Shown here: piece by piece, positions 54,244-64,000 of the stretch
Position numbering within the stretch: the first letter of the stretch is position 1
Layout of the letters: the number at the start of each line of letters is the position of its first letter
From: Prorocentrum cordatum
Lineage: Eukaryota; Sar; Dinophyceae; Prorocentrales; Prorocentraceae
Direction of reading: 5' to 3'
NCBI GenBank assembly: GCA_963575745.1
Contig: CAUYUJ010016361.1
Location: 83,501 to 147,500, forward strand
Length of the DNA: 64,000 nt
Position numbers and translations under genes: made by a program
Notes under the pieces: model-generated
The model's input: only the letters and a program-made list of their open reading frames with translations
Told to the model about the DNA's origin: nothing
Databases searched by the model: none

Positions 54244-55610
54244 ATTCTCTGCGCTGGGCGCTACCAGACAGATCGCATTCGACGCATTCGAGAGAGTTGA
54301 GTTGAAATGATCACGTACTCATCCCCCCCCTCGGCATCCTCCGAAGCAGCGTCGAGGCGGACCGAGGCGACGCCGCCGCCGTCGTCCCTGCCCTTGCCGC
54401 CGCTTCGCCGCCGCCGTCGACGACTCGTCGACGACGTCATTTCTCTTCCTCCTCCTCCTCCTTCTCCTCTTCCTTCCTCCTCCTCCTTCTTCCTCCTCCT
54501 TCCTCCTCTTCCTTCCTCCTGGTTCCCCCTCCTCTCCCCTTCTCCCCGACGTCGTCGTCGGCGGCGCCGTCTCCCTCCTCTTCCTCTCCTCCCCCTCCTC
54601 CTCCTCCTCCTCTTCCTGCTTTCATTTTTCAGTGATTTTCAGTGCCCCTCGGAGCGCGGGCAGAGCGCCTCGAAACAATTGTTTTCGGGCTTTCCGAGTT
54701 GTGGACCTTCCTACCTCAGATCGCGTAGCCCTCGCGGCCGCCCCGGACCCCAAGTTGATCGGATGACTCCCACGGCCGAGTCAGACCAAACCATGGCCCC
54801 CGTGCGTGTGCTGGGCAGGCCCCCGAGCGGAAATGAGATGTGTAGGGGGGGGCCTCTAGTGCGAGGCGGGGAATGTCCGTGCCCACCGCCTTGGAAACCG
54901 ACGTCCTGGGACCCCAGCGGGCGGTGGATACGGATAGATGTTGGCCCCAGAGGGCCCGAATATGTCCATGTCCAACGCCTGTCCAGGTCCCCGAAGATCG
55001 ATCACCCAGGCGGTGGCTATCGACAAATCCCCGCCTCAGACCTGGAGAGCGGTGGAGGGGGTGGTGGTGGTGAACGGTGCCATGAACGTCAAACTGTGGT
55101 CACATGCTAACAACTTATATTGGAAGAAGACCTGTGGACGACGATGCACGGCCACAAGTGCAGCCATCAGTGGTGGGCCTGTTTCCACCACAACCACCAT
55201 GAATAGGAGGGGGAGGGGGTCTTCCTCCTCTTCCTCTTCTTCTTCTTTTTCTGCTTTTTCTTTTTCTTTTTCTTATTCTTCCTCATCATCCACCTCCTTC
55301 CCCCTCCATCTAATGGTGATGGTGGTGGAAAACGGGCCCATCAATCAGAATTTGAATCCCAGTCGGCCCTGCCATGGGGCTGCACGGCCCAGGCGTTTGA
55401 GACGAGCCTGCGCCCTACTGGCTCGGACGCCGGCCCTCTGCTCCTCTGCAAGGACCACGGGCGGCACAGGAGGAGGGGGAGGAGAGGGGGAGGGGGCAGG
55501 GGCCCGGGGGGGGGCGGAGGAGGAGAGGAGGAGAGGAGGGGGAGGAGAGGGGGGAGGAGAGGGGGGAGGGGGAGCAGAGGGGGGAGGGGGGAGGGGGGGA
55601 GGGGATTTTA
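54244..55610. other. Pyrimidine-rich intergenic DNA
   Basis: CCT/CTT tracts at 54,440-54,620 and 55,218-55,300 and GGGGA tracts at 55,470-55,605. No gene is supported; the 267-aa plus ORF at 54,307 is composition-driven. Confidence 0.45.
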
Positions 55611-55840
55611 GAGTCCCGAAACGGCGCGGTGACAGACCGTGCGGTGACCTCGAAATCCCCCAAGACCTCACCGCACGGTCCGTCAACGCACGGTTTTGGG
55701 ACCTCGGATGCCCCAGTCGCCCGAGACGTCCTCGGAGAACGACCCGAGTCCTAAAACCGTGTGGTGACCCCGAATCCCCACCGACTCACCACACGGTGTA
55801 CCTTGGGGCCCCCCGAGGGATGGGGAGGGGAGGGGAGGGG
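55611..55840 (+). repeat. Dispersed repeat R4, copy 2
   Basis: Nearly identical to 24,047-24,280, including the stem-loop GACCGTGCGGTGA/TCACCGCACGGTC and a G+A-rich end. The copies are 31.5 kb apart in the same orientation. Confidence 0.9.
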
Positions 55841-55896
55841 AGGGGAGGGGCGGGGCCGGGGAGGCGCAAGGCGGGGGGGGGGGCACGGAAGAATGG

Positions 55897-56073
55897 GGTC
55901 GGGCGGGTGGTAATGAGGGGTGACCTAAATGGGGCATGAAGAAAGAATCGAAAGGGGCACTGTGGGGCCCCTTTTGGGGCCCCGCTGGCTCCAAAAGGGG
56001 CCCCAAAGTGCCCTTTTAGGGCCCTGTTCTTCACCCCCCATTGAGGTCACCCCCCATTACCACCCGCCCGAGG
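55897..56073. mobile_element. Foldback element, arms of about 85 bp
   Basis: GGTCGGGCGGGTGGTAATGA through GGGGCCCCTTTTGG is mirrored by CCAAAAGGGGCCCC through TCATTACC-like CATTACCACCCGCCCGA. The arms match at most positions, with a loop of about 12 bp. No TSD is clear. A related, partial sequence may lie at 63,905-63,990. Confidence 0.8.
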
Positions 56074-56195
56074 GGGGCGGGGCAAGGAGCACGCATGAGG
56101 AGGAGGAGGTAGCTGGGCGCCCCAATTCTAGGAGATAGGCTGCGGTCTGGGGTACATCCGGCTTGGGACCCCGAGGCGCAAATTTGTGGCTACCT

Positions 56196-56360
56196 AAGAC
56201 GAAGCCAGGGCGATACTAACATCTGGTGAAGATAAATCGACAACGGCGGCTCTATCTCTGGCGCCACGGCCTTCTCAGAGCGTTCCGGAACGCTCTGAGA
56301 GCGTTCTGGAACGCTCTGGAACATATCCATCCTCGTCCTGGCCCCGTCCGGTGACTGCCC
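56196..56360 (+). repeat. Dispersed repeat R3, uninterrupted copy
   Basis: CTAAGACGAAGCCAGGGCG, GGCGGCTCTATCTC, CAGAGCGTTCCGGAACGCTC, then ATCCTCGTCCTGGCCCCGTC. It serves as the empty-site reference for the MITE-2 insertion at 15,579. Confidence 0.7.
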
Positions 56361-56731
56361 CCAGCCCCGATGATTCGGGATGGGTGGACACCCAAATTAT
56401 CCGGGATAGCTGCGGTCCACGGCCACTCTGGTCTGGGACCCCGAGGCGCGAATCTACAGCTACCCCTGACTACCCCCAGCCCTGATGACTCGGGGCTCTG
56501 AGGGAGTGCGAGCGGATGGACTACAGCTTGTGGCAATGTCCGACTCCCGCTGGGAATTTCAAGGCCGCGCACTTGTCCACAGATGTGGATCAATCGTATT
56601 GGCAGTGTCTGGAGGCCTCCCGCATGGGGCCCGAGCGGATGGCGTGAGAGGATTGCGCCGCATCGCCGATGCATCGAGAACGTCGGCGATGCATCGGCGA
56701 CGTCAGCGTGAAGAAATTCGGGCCTTGCATC

Positions 56732-57725
56732 AGGTTGGGTATTTCCCCTACAGGCGGATTTTCGACGAAAAACCAAACAGATTCAAAACATACCCCAAAA
56801 TTGGCAAAACAATACTAGAAAAATCGTCCCCTGCCTATTTCCCAGCCCTCCTTGGTTGGGCATTCGTTTTGAATAGAGCACTGCAGTCGCGTCCTCCTCC
56901 CGCCTCCCGCCTCCTGCCTCCAACCTCCTGTCTCCCGCGAGACTTCGCCGTCCCTGGGGGGGGGGGGGGCTGCGATCCGCGACACTGTCGCCACTTTCGA
57001 GGGCTGCTGGTGGCTCCAGCGGAGTGAGGCACCGCGCAGACCTGAGCGGGACCTCGCCGTCCCTGGGGGGGCTGCGGTCTGCGACACTGTCGCCACTTTC
57101 GAGGGCTGCTGGTGGCTCCAGCGGAGTGAGGGGACCGCGCAGACCTGAGCGGGACCTCGCCGTCCCTGGGGGGCTGCGATCCGCGACACTGTCGCCACTT
57201 TCGAGGGCTGCTGGTGGCTCCAGCGGAGTGAGGCACCGCGCAGACCTGAGCGGGACCTCGCCGTCCAAGGGGGCTGCGATCCGCGACACTGTCGCCACTT
57301 TCGAGGGCTGCTGGTGGGTCCAGCGGAGTGAGGCACCGCGCAGACCTGAGCGGGACCTCGCCGTCAAAGGGGTCTGCGATCTGCGACACTGTCGCATCTT
57401 TCGAGGGCTGCTGGTGGCTCCAGCGGAGTGAGGCACCGCGCAGACCTGAGCGGGACCTCGCCGTCCCTGGGGGGCCGCGATCCGCGACACTGTCGCCACT
57501 TTCGAGGGCTGCTGGTGGCTCCAGCGGAGTGAGGGGACCGCGCAGACCTGAGCGGGACCTCGCCGTCCCTGGGGGTCTGCGATCTGCGACACTGTCGCCA
57601 CTACTCATCAAATCTCCCAATCTACTCCTGCCCTCCACTGCGCAGGGGTTGGGTGGGTACGTCGCCAGGGTGATTTTTGATTATTTTTGAATATTCCTCC
57701 TGTAGAGGGACAGGCCCGACTTAAG
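56732..57725. mobile_element. MITE-2 copy 3, carrying a satellite array, 9-bp TSD
   Basis: The left end GGTTGGGTATTTCCCCTACA and right end TGTAGAGGGACAGGCCCGAC are inverted repeats of the MITE-2 type. CCTTGCATC stands at 56,723-56,731 and again at 57,726-57,734. Inside are about 660 bp of satellite, so this copy is 994 bp instead of about 155. Confidence 0.75.
56942..57600 (+). repeat. About 100-bp satellite, array 1 (about 6.5 units)
   Basis: Unit landmarks: GCTGCGATCCGCGACACTGT, CGCCACTTTCGAGGGCTGCT, CTCCAGCGGAGTGAGGCACC, GCGCAGACCTGAGCGGGACC, TCGCCGTCCCTGGGGGG. Units are about 99-102 bp. The minus ORFs of up to 272 codons through it are artefacts of the repeat. Confidence 0.92.
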
Positions 57726-57987
57726 CCTTGCATCGAGACCCATCGCCACTGCATCGGCGATGCCACATTTGGTAGGCCTGGGCGTGTCTCTGTGCTCCAC
57801 CTGTCGCCGCTGGCTGTCACGCACTCGCGCGTCGGAGGGAAACCAGCGGATGAGCAGTGGTGGGCAAGGCTCGGCCAGCTCAGTGGCGCAGGCAAAGGGG
57901 CCTTCGGAAGAGCCCTTCAGAGGGCCAGGCACCCAGAAACCTCAATCCTCCAGCTCCCTCCTCGAGAGAAGAGGTGCCTTGGACGAC

Positions 57988-58125
57988 ATAAGACAAAGCC
58001 AAGCACGGCGGGACAAGAATCGGATCGGGATGCATCGAGAACATCTGAGATTCGAAAATTCTGGAAGACGCATCGGGCGCCGCGGCAGTTCTAAAGCACT
58101 CCGAACAACTCTGGAGCGATATTAG
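57988..58125 (+). repeat. Dispersed repeat R3, copy
   Basis: AAGACAAAGCCAAGCACGG, GAGAACATCTGAGATTCG and GACGCATCGGGCGCCGCGGC match the other R3 copies. Confidence 0.6.
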
Positions 58126-60111
58126 ATGTCAAGCAAATCACTCCCATAATAATCATCCCGACACGCGAAGTTGTTCAGTGAACGCGCCCAAAGAAGGAAT
58201 CGAACAGGGCAGGGCTGTTTAGTAAACGCCCAGGGCCGTTTAGTAAAAGCGAAGTGTCCGGTCCGAGTGATTTTTCCACTATACATATATATATATATAT
58301 ATATATCCCATTCCTGGGCTTGCCTCGCGATGCCGCAATGCCCAGAGCGAGGGCCGAACCAAGGACTCGCGCTGACGAGCCGAGGCGGTCCAGGGTCCCC
58401 ATCGGCTCGTCTAAGCGCCCTGGGCACAGAATCCGCGGTGCACAGGGAGGGTCAGGAAGTGCGTCCGGCCGAGAACGTGAAAGAGAAACGTGTGCTCTCC
58501 TCCTCCTCCTCCTCGTCCTCCTCCTTTGGCACGCCCGAACTGGGTACGGCAGAATGTGTCGTGGCGACATGGGCACTGGCTTCTGACACTGAGTATATCG
58601 TTCAATATTGAACGATCATGGCTTCACGATGGCGAAGATCGCCCAATGCTCGAGTAGTGGATCGACTACAGAATTGATTTCCCATCGCCGAAGGCGCAAG
58701 AGAACACGTAACATGTTAGCAAATCTACATGCGTTCCACCTATTTGTGTGTGGACTTGACGGGAGAATCAGGCCTGGGGTAAATCAATTATGTAGCACAT
58801 CGTCTGCACGGAATGCCAGCCGATTCCGAGGCTGACGGCGTTCCGCGCTGGATGTCCGCGTGGGGGTCGCCGCCACGTCGGCACGACTCACGAACCCACC
58901 GGACAGAACACACGGGCACGCTGCCAAACAGAACATGCGGTCCAAAACGAATAGCGGCCGCTGTGGGGCGGGCGACGTTCTGCCTCAAATGGGCACCGCC
59001 CGCGGTGACACCGACAGCGAGTCCCGTTCAAAATGGGCAGGAACTGCTGCCAGTGGTCCGTGCCACTCTCTCCATTCCCACTTCGGATCCTCCAGACTCC
59101 TCCTCCTCCCGTTGCTCCTCATCCCACCGGAAGGACGAGGAGATGCCCTGAGATCCGACGTCGCGGAAAAAAACGCACATCGTCAAAATTGAACCACCGC
59201 CAGAAAACACAACCGGAGGCCTGGACCCCATCATTCTGCGGCATCTTTTGAGCAGGATCGTTCTGTGAGGGCCCCGGGCCCCAAACCGGGCGACATCGCC
59301 AGACTCCCGGATTTCACGGGGGGGGGGGGAGAAAAGGCTTCCCGACCGACCGACCGAGGCATTATGCCTGGCTCGCTCGGGCGCCGGCCCGCAGGCCGAG
59401 AGGCTCGAGGGCGCGCGATCGTCCGCGCGCGGCGTCCTCCAGAGCCTTGGCCACGACGCCGCGGTGGAGGACGGTCACGAAGCACGCCTGGCCGAGCAGA
59501 GGGCGGGGCGTAGGAGGAGGCCGAGCCCAGCGGCCCCACGCCGCTCTCGCGGCCTCTTAGAGGCGTCAGGATGCTTGCTCTGGGCACGCTGCCAATAGCA
59601 ACGGCGCCGCCCTGGTGCCCCGATGAGGATCGATCCCACGGACACCACGGAAAGTACTGGCACACTCGCAGCTGCGTGCTGGGGCGCGCTCCTCTCCGAA
59701 GGGAAGACGAAGAGAGGAGAGAATAAGAGGGAGGAGGAGGAAGAAGAGGAGGAGGAAACGGACAGGGAGAAGGAGGAGGAGGAGGAACGAACGAGAGGAG
59801 AAGAGAGGAGAAGCTCTGAGCTAGTAGCTGCCTGGCGACGCCAGCCCTACTCCACCTGACGCACGGATTACAGCGGAAGGCGTGCCAGGCGTGCCAGGCG
59901 GCTTTAAAAGCTCCAGGGCTGCTCACCATGGCTTCCAGAACGATACAAATACATTCTAGCTGCCCCATGGTCCTCGAAGGAGACACAGGGAGCCCCACGC
60001 CAAGCGGGCAGGAGGCGCTCACGAATGAGGGATGGGTACGGTGGAGGCCAGTCCAAAAGAAACCTTCCACAAGAAAGCCAACCCTGAGACCCCAGGACGT
60101 CCATTGATTTT
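58126..60111. other. Intergenic, no supported gene
   Basis: A (TA)n run at 58,284-58,306, an 18-bp perfect palindrome TCGTTCAATATTGAACGA at about 58,599-58,616, and purine runs at 59,700-59,815. ORFs are short or compositional. The repeat shared with 24,706-24,760 lies at 60,056-60,110. Confidence 0.4.
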
Positions 60112-60357
60112 TCCCAACCCTCCTTGATTGGGTATGCCGAATACCCGACCAAAGAGGTTGAATACCTTATTCGTGTTGAATAGAGCACTGCGGTCGCGTC
60201 TCCTTCTCCTCCTCCTCCTCCTCCCGCCTCCCGCTTATTGCCTCTCACCGCTTTCTCTGTCTCTCTCTCTCTCTCTCTCTCTTTCTCTTCTCTCTTTCTC
60301 TCTTGCTCTCTTTTTCTCATTCTCTCTCTCTCTCTCTCTTGCTTACGGTACATGTCT
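60112..60357 (+). repeat. Satellite leader with CT microsatellite
   Basis: CCCAACCCTCCTTGATTGGG and TTGAATAGAGCACTGCGGTC match the leader of array 1 (56,847-56,890). An intervening (CT)n tract runs at 60,258-60,340. Confidence 0.75.
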
Positions 60358-61310
60358 AGGACCTGGCCGTCCCTGGGGGGCTGCGATCTGCGACACTATC
60401 GCCACTTTCGAAAGCTGCTGGTGGGTCCAGCGGAGTGAGGCACCGCGCAGACTTGAGCGGGACCTCGCCGTCCCTGGGGGGCTGCGATCTGCGACACTGT
60501 CGCCACTTTCGAGGGCTGCTGGTGGGTCCAGCGGAGTAAAGCACTGCGCAGACCTGAGCGGGACCTCGCCGTCCCTGGGGGACTGCGATCTGCGACATTG
60601 TCGCCACTGTCGAGGGCTGCTGGTGGGTCCAGCGGAGTGAGGCACCGCGCAGACCTGAACGGGACCTCGCCGTCCCTGGGGGGCTGCGATCTGCGACACT
60701 GTCACAACTTTCGAGGGCTGCTGGTGGGTCCAGCGGAGAAAGGCACCGCGCAGACCTGAGCGGGACCTCGCCGTCCCTGGGGGGCTATCTGCGACCCAGG
60801 GGGGCTGCGATCTGCGACATTGTCGCCACTGTCGAGGGCTGCTGGTGGGTCCAACGGAGTGAGGCACCGCGCAGACTTGAGCGGGACCTCGCCGTCCCTG
60901 GGGGGCTGCGATCTGCGACACTGTCGCCACTTTCGAGGGCTGCTGGTGGCTCCAGCGGAGTGAGGCACCGCGCAGACCTGAGCGGGACCTCGCCGTCCTT
61001 GGGAGGCTGCGATCTGCGACACTATCGCCACTTTCGAGGGCTGCTGGTGGGTCCAACGGATAGAGGCACCGCGCAGACCTGAGCGGGACCTCTCCGTCCT
61101 TGGGGGACTGCGATCTGCGACATTGTCGCCACTTTCGAGGGCTGCTGGTGGGTCCAACGGAGCGAAGCACCGCGCAGACTTGAGCGGGACCTCGCCGTCC
61201 CTGGCGGACTGCGATCTGCGACATTGTCGCCACTTTCGAGGGCTGCTGGTGGGTCCAGCGGAGTGAGGCACCGCGCAAACCTGAGCGGCACCTCGCCGTC
61301 CCTGCCACGG
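60358..61310 (+). repeat. About 100-bp satellite, array 2 (about 9.5 units)
   Basis: Same unit and orientation as array 1, with GGTGGGTCCAGCGGAGTGAG as the common variant. One unit carries a short internal repeat (GGGGGGCTATCTGCGACCCA at about 60,780). Minus ORFs through it are artefacts. Confidence 0.92.
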
Positions 61311-61554
61311 CGGGTTCAGAAAATGGGTCGTCGCGTGGGAATTGTGGTGCGAAGGAGCAATGTCATGTCGTTGCTGCCCCACCGACGTTTCAAGCCCGTT
61401 GCCCGATTTTTCTTCCGTTTGGACCTGGCCTTAGTGACTCAGGGGTTCACTTGGTTACTCATCTCTGCCACGTTGTTGTGCTTGATCGGCGACCTGCGAA
61501 CCTCCAGAATGCGAAACTGGCTGGATCCCCTCGCACGCGGCATCTCTTTGCCCA
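61311..61554. other. Unassigned
   Basis: No motif recognised. The plus ORF starting at 61,224 runs through it from the satellite and is not convincing. Confidence 0.3.
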
Positions 61555-61890
61555 TACTTGCGGGGACGTCTCAGGCGAAACAGACAGTATCATCTCGCGG
61601 GCGGCACCTTGAAGCCTGGTGTAGCGACGACGTCTCAAGCCACACGGACGAGACAACCTCAAGTCACGGTAAGTATCCCGCACCCAAAAGTTTTGAGGAT
61701 GTTTCAGGCGATGTGGGCCAGACAAACTCTCGCGTAGCGTCTGGGAGCCCCGAGTTGCAAGGATGTCTCAAACGAAACGGGCCAAACCATGTCAAATCTG
61801 GTTGTCTCGGAACGCAGACCCGTGAGGATGTCTCATGCGGAACTGGCCAAACCATCTCAACATGTTACCGATGTCTCAACGCGCGGGCCC
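61555..61890 (+). repeat. About 66-bp degenerate repeat (5 units)
   Basis: GACGTCTCAGGCGAAACAGAC-like cores recur at about 61,567, 61,631, 61,699, 61,765 and 61,828 (spacing 63-68 bp); the best units share GAGGATGTCTCA and GCCAAACCATCTCAA. Confidence 0.7.
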
Positions 61891-62059
61891 TTCGGGCGGC
61901 ACTGGTTCTTACCACCACAACGCCCCCAGGCACCAGTCATGCGACCCAATACCACTCCAAGACAAACCCTGTTGAACGAAAACAGACGAGAAATTCGCAT
62001 GTCAGCTGGTCACCTACATGTTCGGTTAAGAAGATGTTGAGCGGGCTTGAACTCGTCGT

Positions 62060-62835
62060 AACCATCATCATCGTTTCATCATCAGTAGCATCGTCACCAT
62101 CATCAGTATCACCATCATTACCATGAACGACGTCAGCCTCGTCATCATTATCATCATCACCATCATCATCAACATCGCCATCACAACCATAACAATCATC
62201 TTCATCAGCATCATCCCCATCATAGTCACAAACACCCCCATCAACATCATCATCATAATCATCATCATCATCAGCAGCAGTATCATCTTCATCCGCATCA
62301 TCATCATCAGCATCATCACCATTGCAATCAACATCACCATCATAATAATCCGAAGCATCATCGAAACACCAACTAGCATGAGCTTCATAAACCTTCTCAT
62401 CTTCAGCTTGAAACACATCATCACCGCCATACTCGTCATCATCACCACCGCCGTCATCATCATCATCAACAACAACACCAGCATCATCAGCATCAGCATC
62501 AGCATCACAATCATCGCAATGACAATGATAATCACAGTCATCAGCATCACAATCATCATCACCAACATCAACATCATCGTCATCGTCATCATCATCGTCA
62601 TCATCATGATCAACATCGTCATCATCATCATCGTCATAACCGTTATCGTCATCAGCAACATCTTTTTCAGCATCAGCATCATCATCAGCATCGCCAGCAT
62701 CATCAACATCCTCAGCTGCAACAGCATCAACATCACCATCCTCAGCGCCATCATGATATGGATAGTCAAATTCCTCCTCATCTTCATCATCTTGTTCACC
62801 ATCACCATCACCATCACTTTTCATCATCCCCATCT
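62060..62835. repeat. (CAT)n / (ATC)n imperfect microsatellite
   Basis: About 775 bp dominated by CAT/ATC triplets with scattered substitutions. The minus strand gives poly-Asp or poly-Met ORFs and the plus strand poly-Ile; none is a gene. Confidence 0.95.
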
Positions 62836-63477
62836 TCCTCTATCCACTCCTCCAGATCCTCGTCGACATAATCATAATCCTTCTCCTGCCACTCCGCCCC
62901 TCGTTCGCCTGCTCCCTCCTCCTCCTACTCCTCCTGCTCCTCCTTCTCCTCCTACTCCTCCTTCTCATCAGCATCATCATCCTCTTCCTCCGCCTTCTCC
63001 AATCGTCCTCTTTATGTTCGGCCTCGTCTAACCTCATTGTCCCCTCCCTCCTCGCCCCCCCCCGTCAAAAAAAAGAGGACGACGTCGAGACGAAAACGAC
63101 GACAAGCCTTACCCCAGGAAACCCTGACAACCCCTGGAAAGCCTCCAGCAAGACCTCCACAAAACTGCTGACGACAACCGATGAACTCAAAAACACCGAA
63201 AGCCAACACGCACAAACGGAAAGCCATAGGCCCTTCAAGCCGATTGGCCTAATCATCCTCCTCAACTCCTCCTCCACCTCCTCCTCCTCCTCCTCCTCCA
63301 TCTCATCCCTTGCCATCGCTCGGACGTCCATGCCCTATGCATGTTTCGGCGTCGTGCGCTATTTTTGGCAAGACAATCCAGGATGCTCCTCGATAATCAT
63401 CGCCGGGAAACAAGGCACACGTCCGCTCGCCACCCCTCCTTCTGTGTGGGAGCCTCCCATACCATCTTGTCGCCTCT
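62836..63477. other. CCT-rich intergenic DNA
   Basis: CTCCT tracts at 62,915-63,000 and 63,255-63,302; otherwise nothing recognisable. Confidence 0.4.
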
Positions 63478-63615
63478 TGCGAATCGACGCTCATCGACGC
63501 TAGTCGACGCGAATCGACGCCAAATCGACGCTCAATCGAATCGACGCTAACCGACGCTAAATCAGCCCGATCTCATCGCCTCCAGACGCTAATCGACGCT
63601 GACCGACGCTCAAGA
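63478..63615 (+). repeat. About 11-bp repeat TCGACGCTAAT
   Basis: AATCGACGCTCATCGACGCT and variants (ACCGACGCTAA) recur about ten times in two clusters. Confidence 0.75.
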
Positions 63616-64000
63616 CAGAATTAAAAGGGTATAGCAGGCTCCCATGGTTGACTACCGAATCCGTCTGGCCCGGAGCTCCCGTGGAGCCGCCCGAGGCCGC
63701 CCGAAGCCGCACGTGCCGCCCGAGCTCGGAGGTTGGGGGGGAGATCCCAGGGTTGGGCGCGACTTGGAGGAGGAGGAGGATGAGGAGGAGGAGGAGGAGG
63801 ACCAGGAAGGAGAAGGAGGAGGAGGGATACAGGAGGAAGGAGGAGGGGGAGGAGGAGAAAAGGGAGCAACGAATGGGAGGGTAGCGATGGCTGCCGACAA
63901 GCAGCCATCTACGGCTCCCAAAGGGGCCATCCAGGGCCCCAGAGGGGTCCTCCAGGGCCCGAAAAGGGCACCATTCTTCCCCACCCTCATCTATCGCCTA
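63616..64000. other. GGA tract and window edge
   Basis: (GGA)n with AGGAAGGAGAAGG at 63,765-63,860, then GGGGCC-rich DNA. No gene is supported. Confidence 0.4.

Larger units (their letters stand above)
56611..57778. mobile_element. MITE-1 copy 3, split by a MITE-2 insertion
   Basis: The left part GGAGGCCTCCCGCATGGGGC to GTCAGCGTGAAG (56,611-56,731) matches the MITE-1 left half. The right part (57,726-57,778, CATCGCCACTGCATCGGCGA) resembles the interior and right side but is degenerate. The MITE-2 copy lies between. Confidence 0.55.

Noticed and set aside
56783-57638. Minus-strand ORFs of up to 272 codons with repeating SGDSVADRSPP
   Set aside because: They are translations of the roughly 100-bp satellite; the same holds for 60,343-61,382.
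61937-62833. 298-codon Asp-rich ORF (and poly-Met/poly-Ile ORFs in other frames)
   Set aside because: It is an imperfect (CAT)n microsatellite; every frame is open because stops are rare in the repeat.
1-64000. tRNA, rRNA, snRNA and spliced-leader genes
   Set aside because: I scanned by eye for conserved cores (for example GGTTCGAATCC, the dinoflagellate spliced-leader core TTTTGGCTCAAG) and saw none; a covariance search would be needed to exclude them.

Overview
This is nuclear DNA of a eukaryote, most likely a dinoflagellate (Prorocentrum/Symbiodinium-like; inference). The grounds are: G+C-rich DNA crowded with GGA/CCT microsatellites; LINE retroelements with an AP-endonuclease, reverse transcriptase, RNase H and a Cys-rich tail; co-directional multi-exon genes whose introns appear to use GT, GC and even GA donors with AG acceptors; and a cytosine-C5 DNA methyltransferase. 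I found no rRNA, tRNA, spliced-leader gene, CRISPR array or prokaryotic operon. All splice sites are my own readings from frame continuity and have no transcript support.

Layout. 1-0.3 kb: a minus-strand Cys/Pro-rich exon running off the window. 2.0-14.9 kb: two minus-strand LINEs head to tail. LINE-1 (2.0-8.6 kb) is nearly intact apart from single-base frame breaks; LINE-2 (9.0-14.9 kb) is heavily decayed. 15-26 kb: a graveyard of small elements. It holds two terminal-inverted-repeat (TIR) MITE families (about 200 bp and about 155 bp), a GGA-filled foldback element, a dispersed SINE-like repeat, 53-54-bp tandem arrays, and a 5'-truncated LINE (18,431-20,005) with a 15-bp target-site duplication (TSD) and an A8 tail. 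26-33 kb: LINE remnants, an 88-bp minisatellite with inverted copies elsewhere, and low-complexity tracts.

33.7-54.0 kb is a less G+C-rich, plus-strand, gene-bearing block. In order it holds a 983-aa protein with hAT-like (RNase-H-fold transposase) features, a protein with a basic then acidic N-terminus and a C4HC3 PHD-type finger, a small CxxC protein, an orphan exon, a C5-MTase with motifs I, IV, VI, VIII, IX and X, and a large unrecognised protein of at least six exons. In the middle (42.4-44.4 kb) sits a striking palindrome. About 24 copies of a 24-bp hairpin built on CGTTTCGAGG/CCTCGAAACG reverse orientation at about 43,556, and the array is flanked by a T-rich arm and an A-rich arm. Two introns of the last gene carry TIR/palindromic sequences suggestive of introner-type transposons.

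54-64 kb returns to repeats: a foldback element, two arrays of a roughly 100-bp satellite (one carried inside a MITE that is itself inserted in another MITE), a 66-bp repeat, and a 770-bp (CAT)n tract. How the genes work together is not shown by the sequence. The co-linear transposase-like, PHD and DNA-methyltransferase genes suggest, as a hypothesis only, either a large mobile element carrying chromatin-modifying genes or ordinary dinoflagellate genes that happen to be neighbours.
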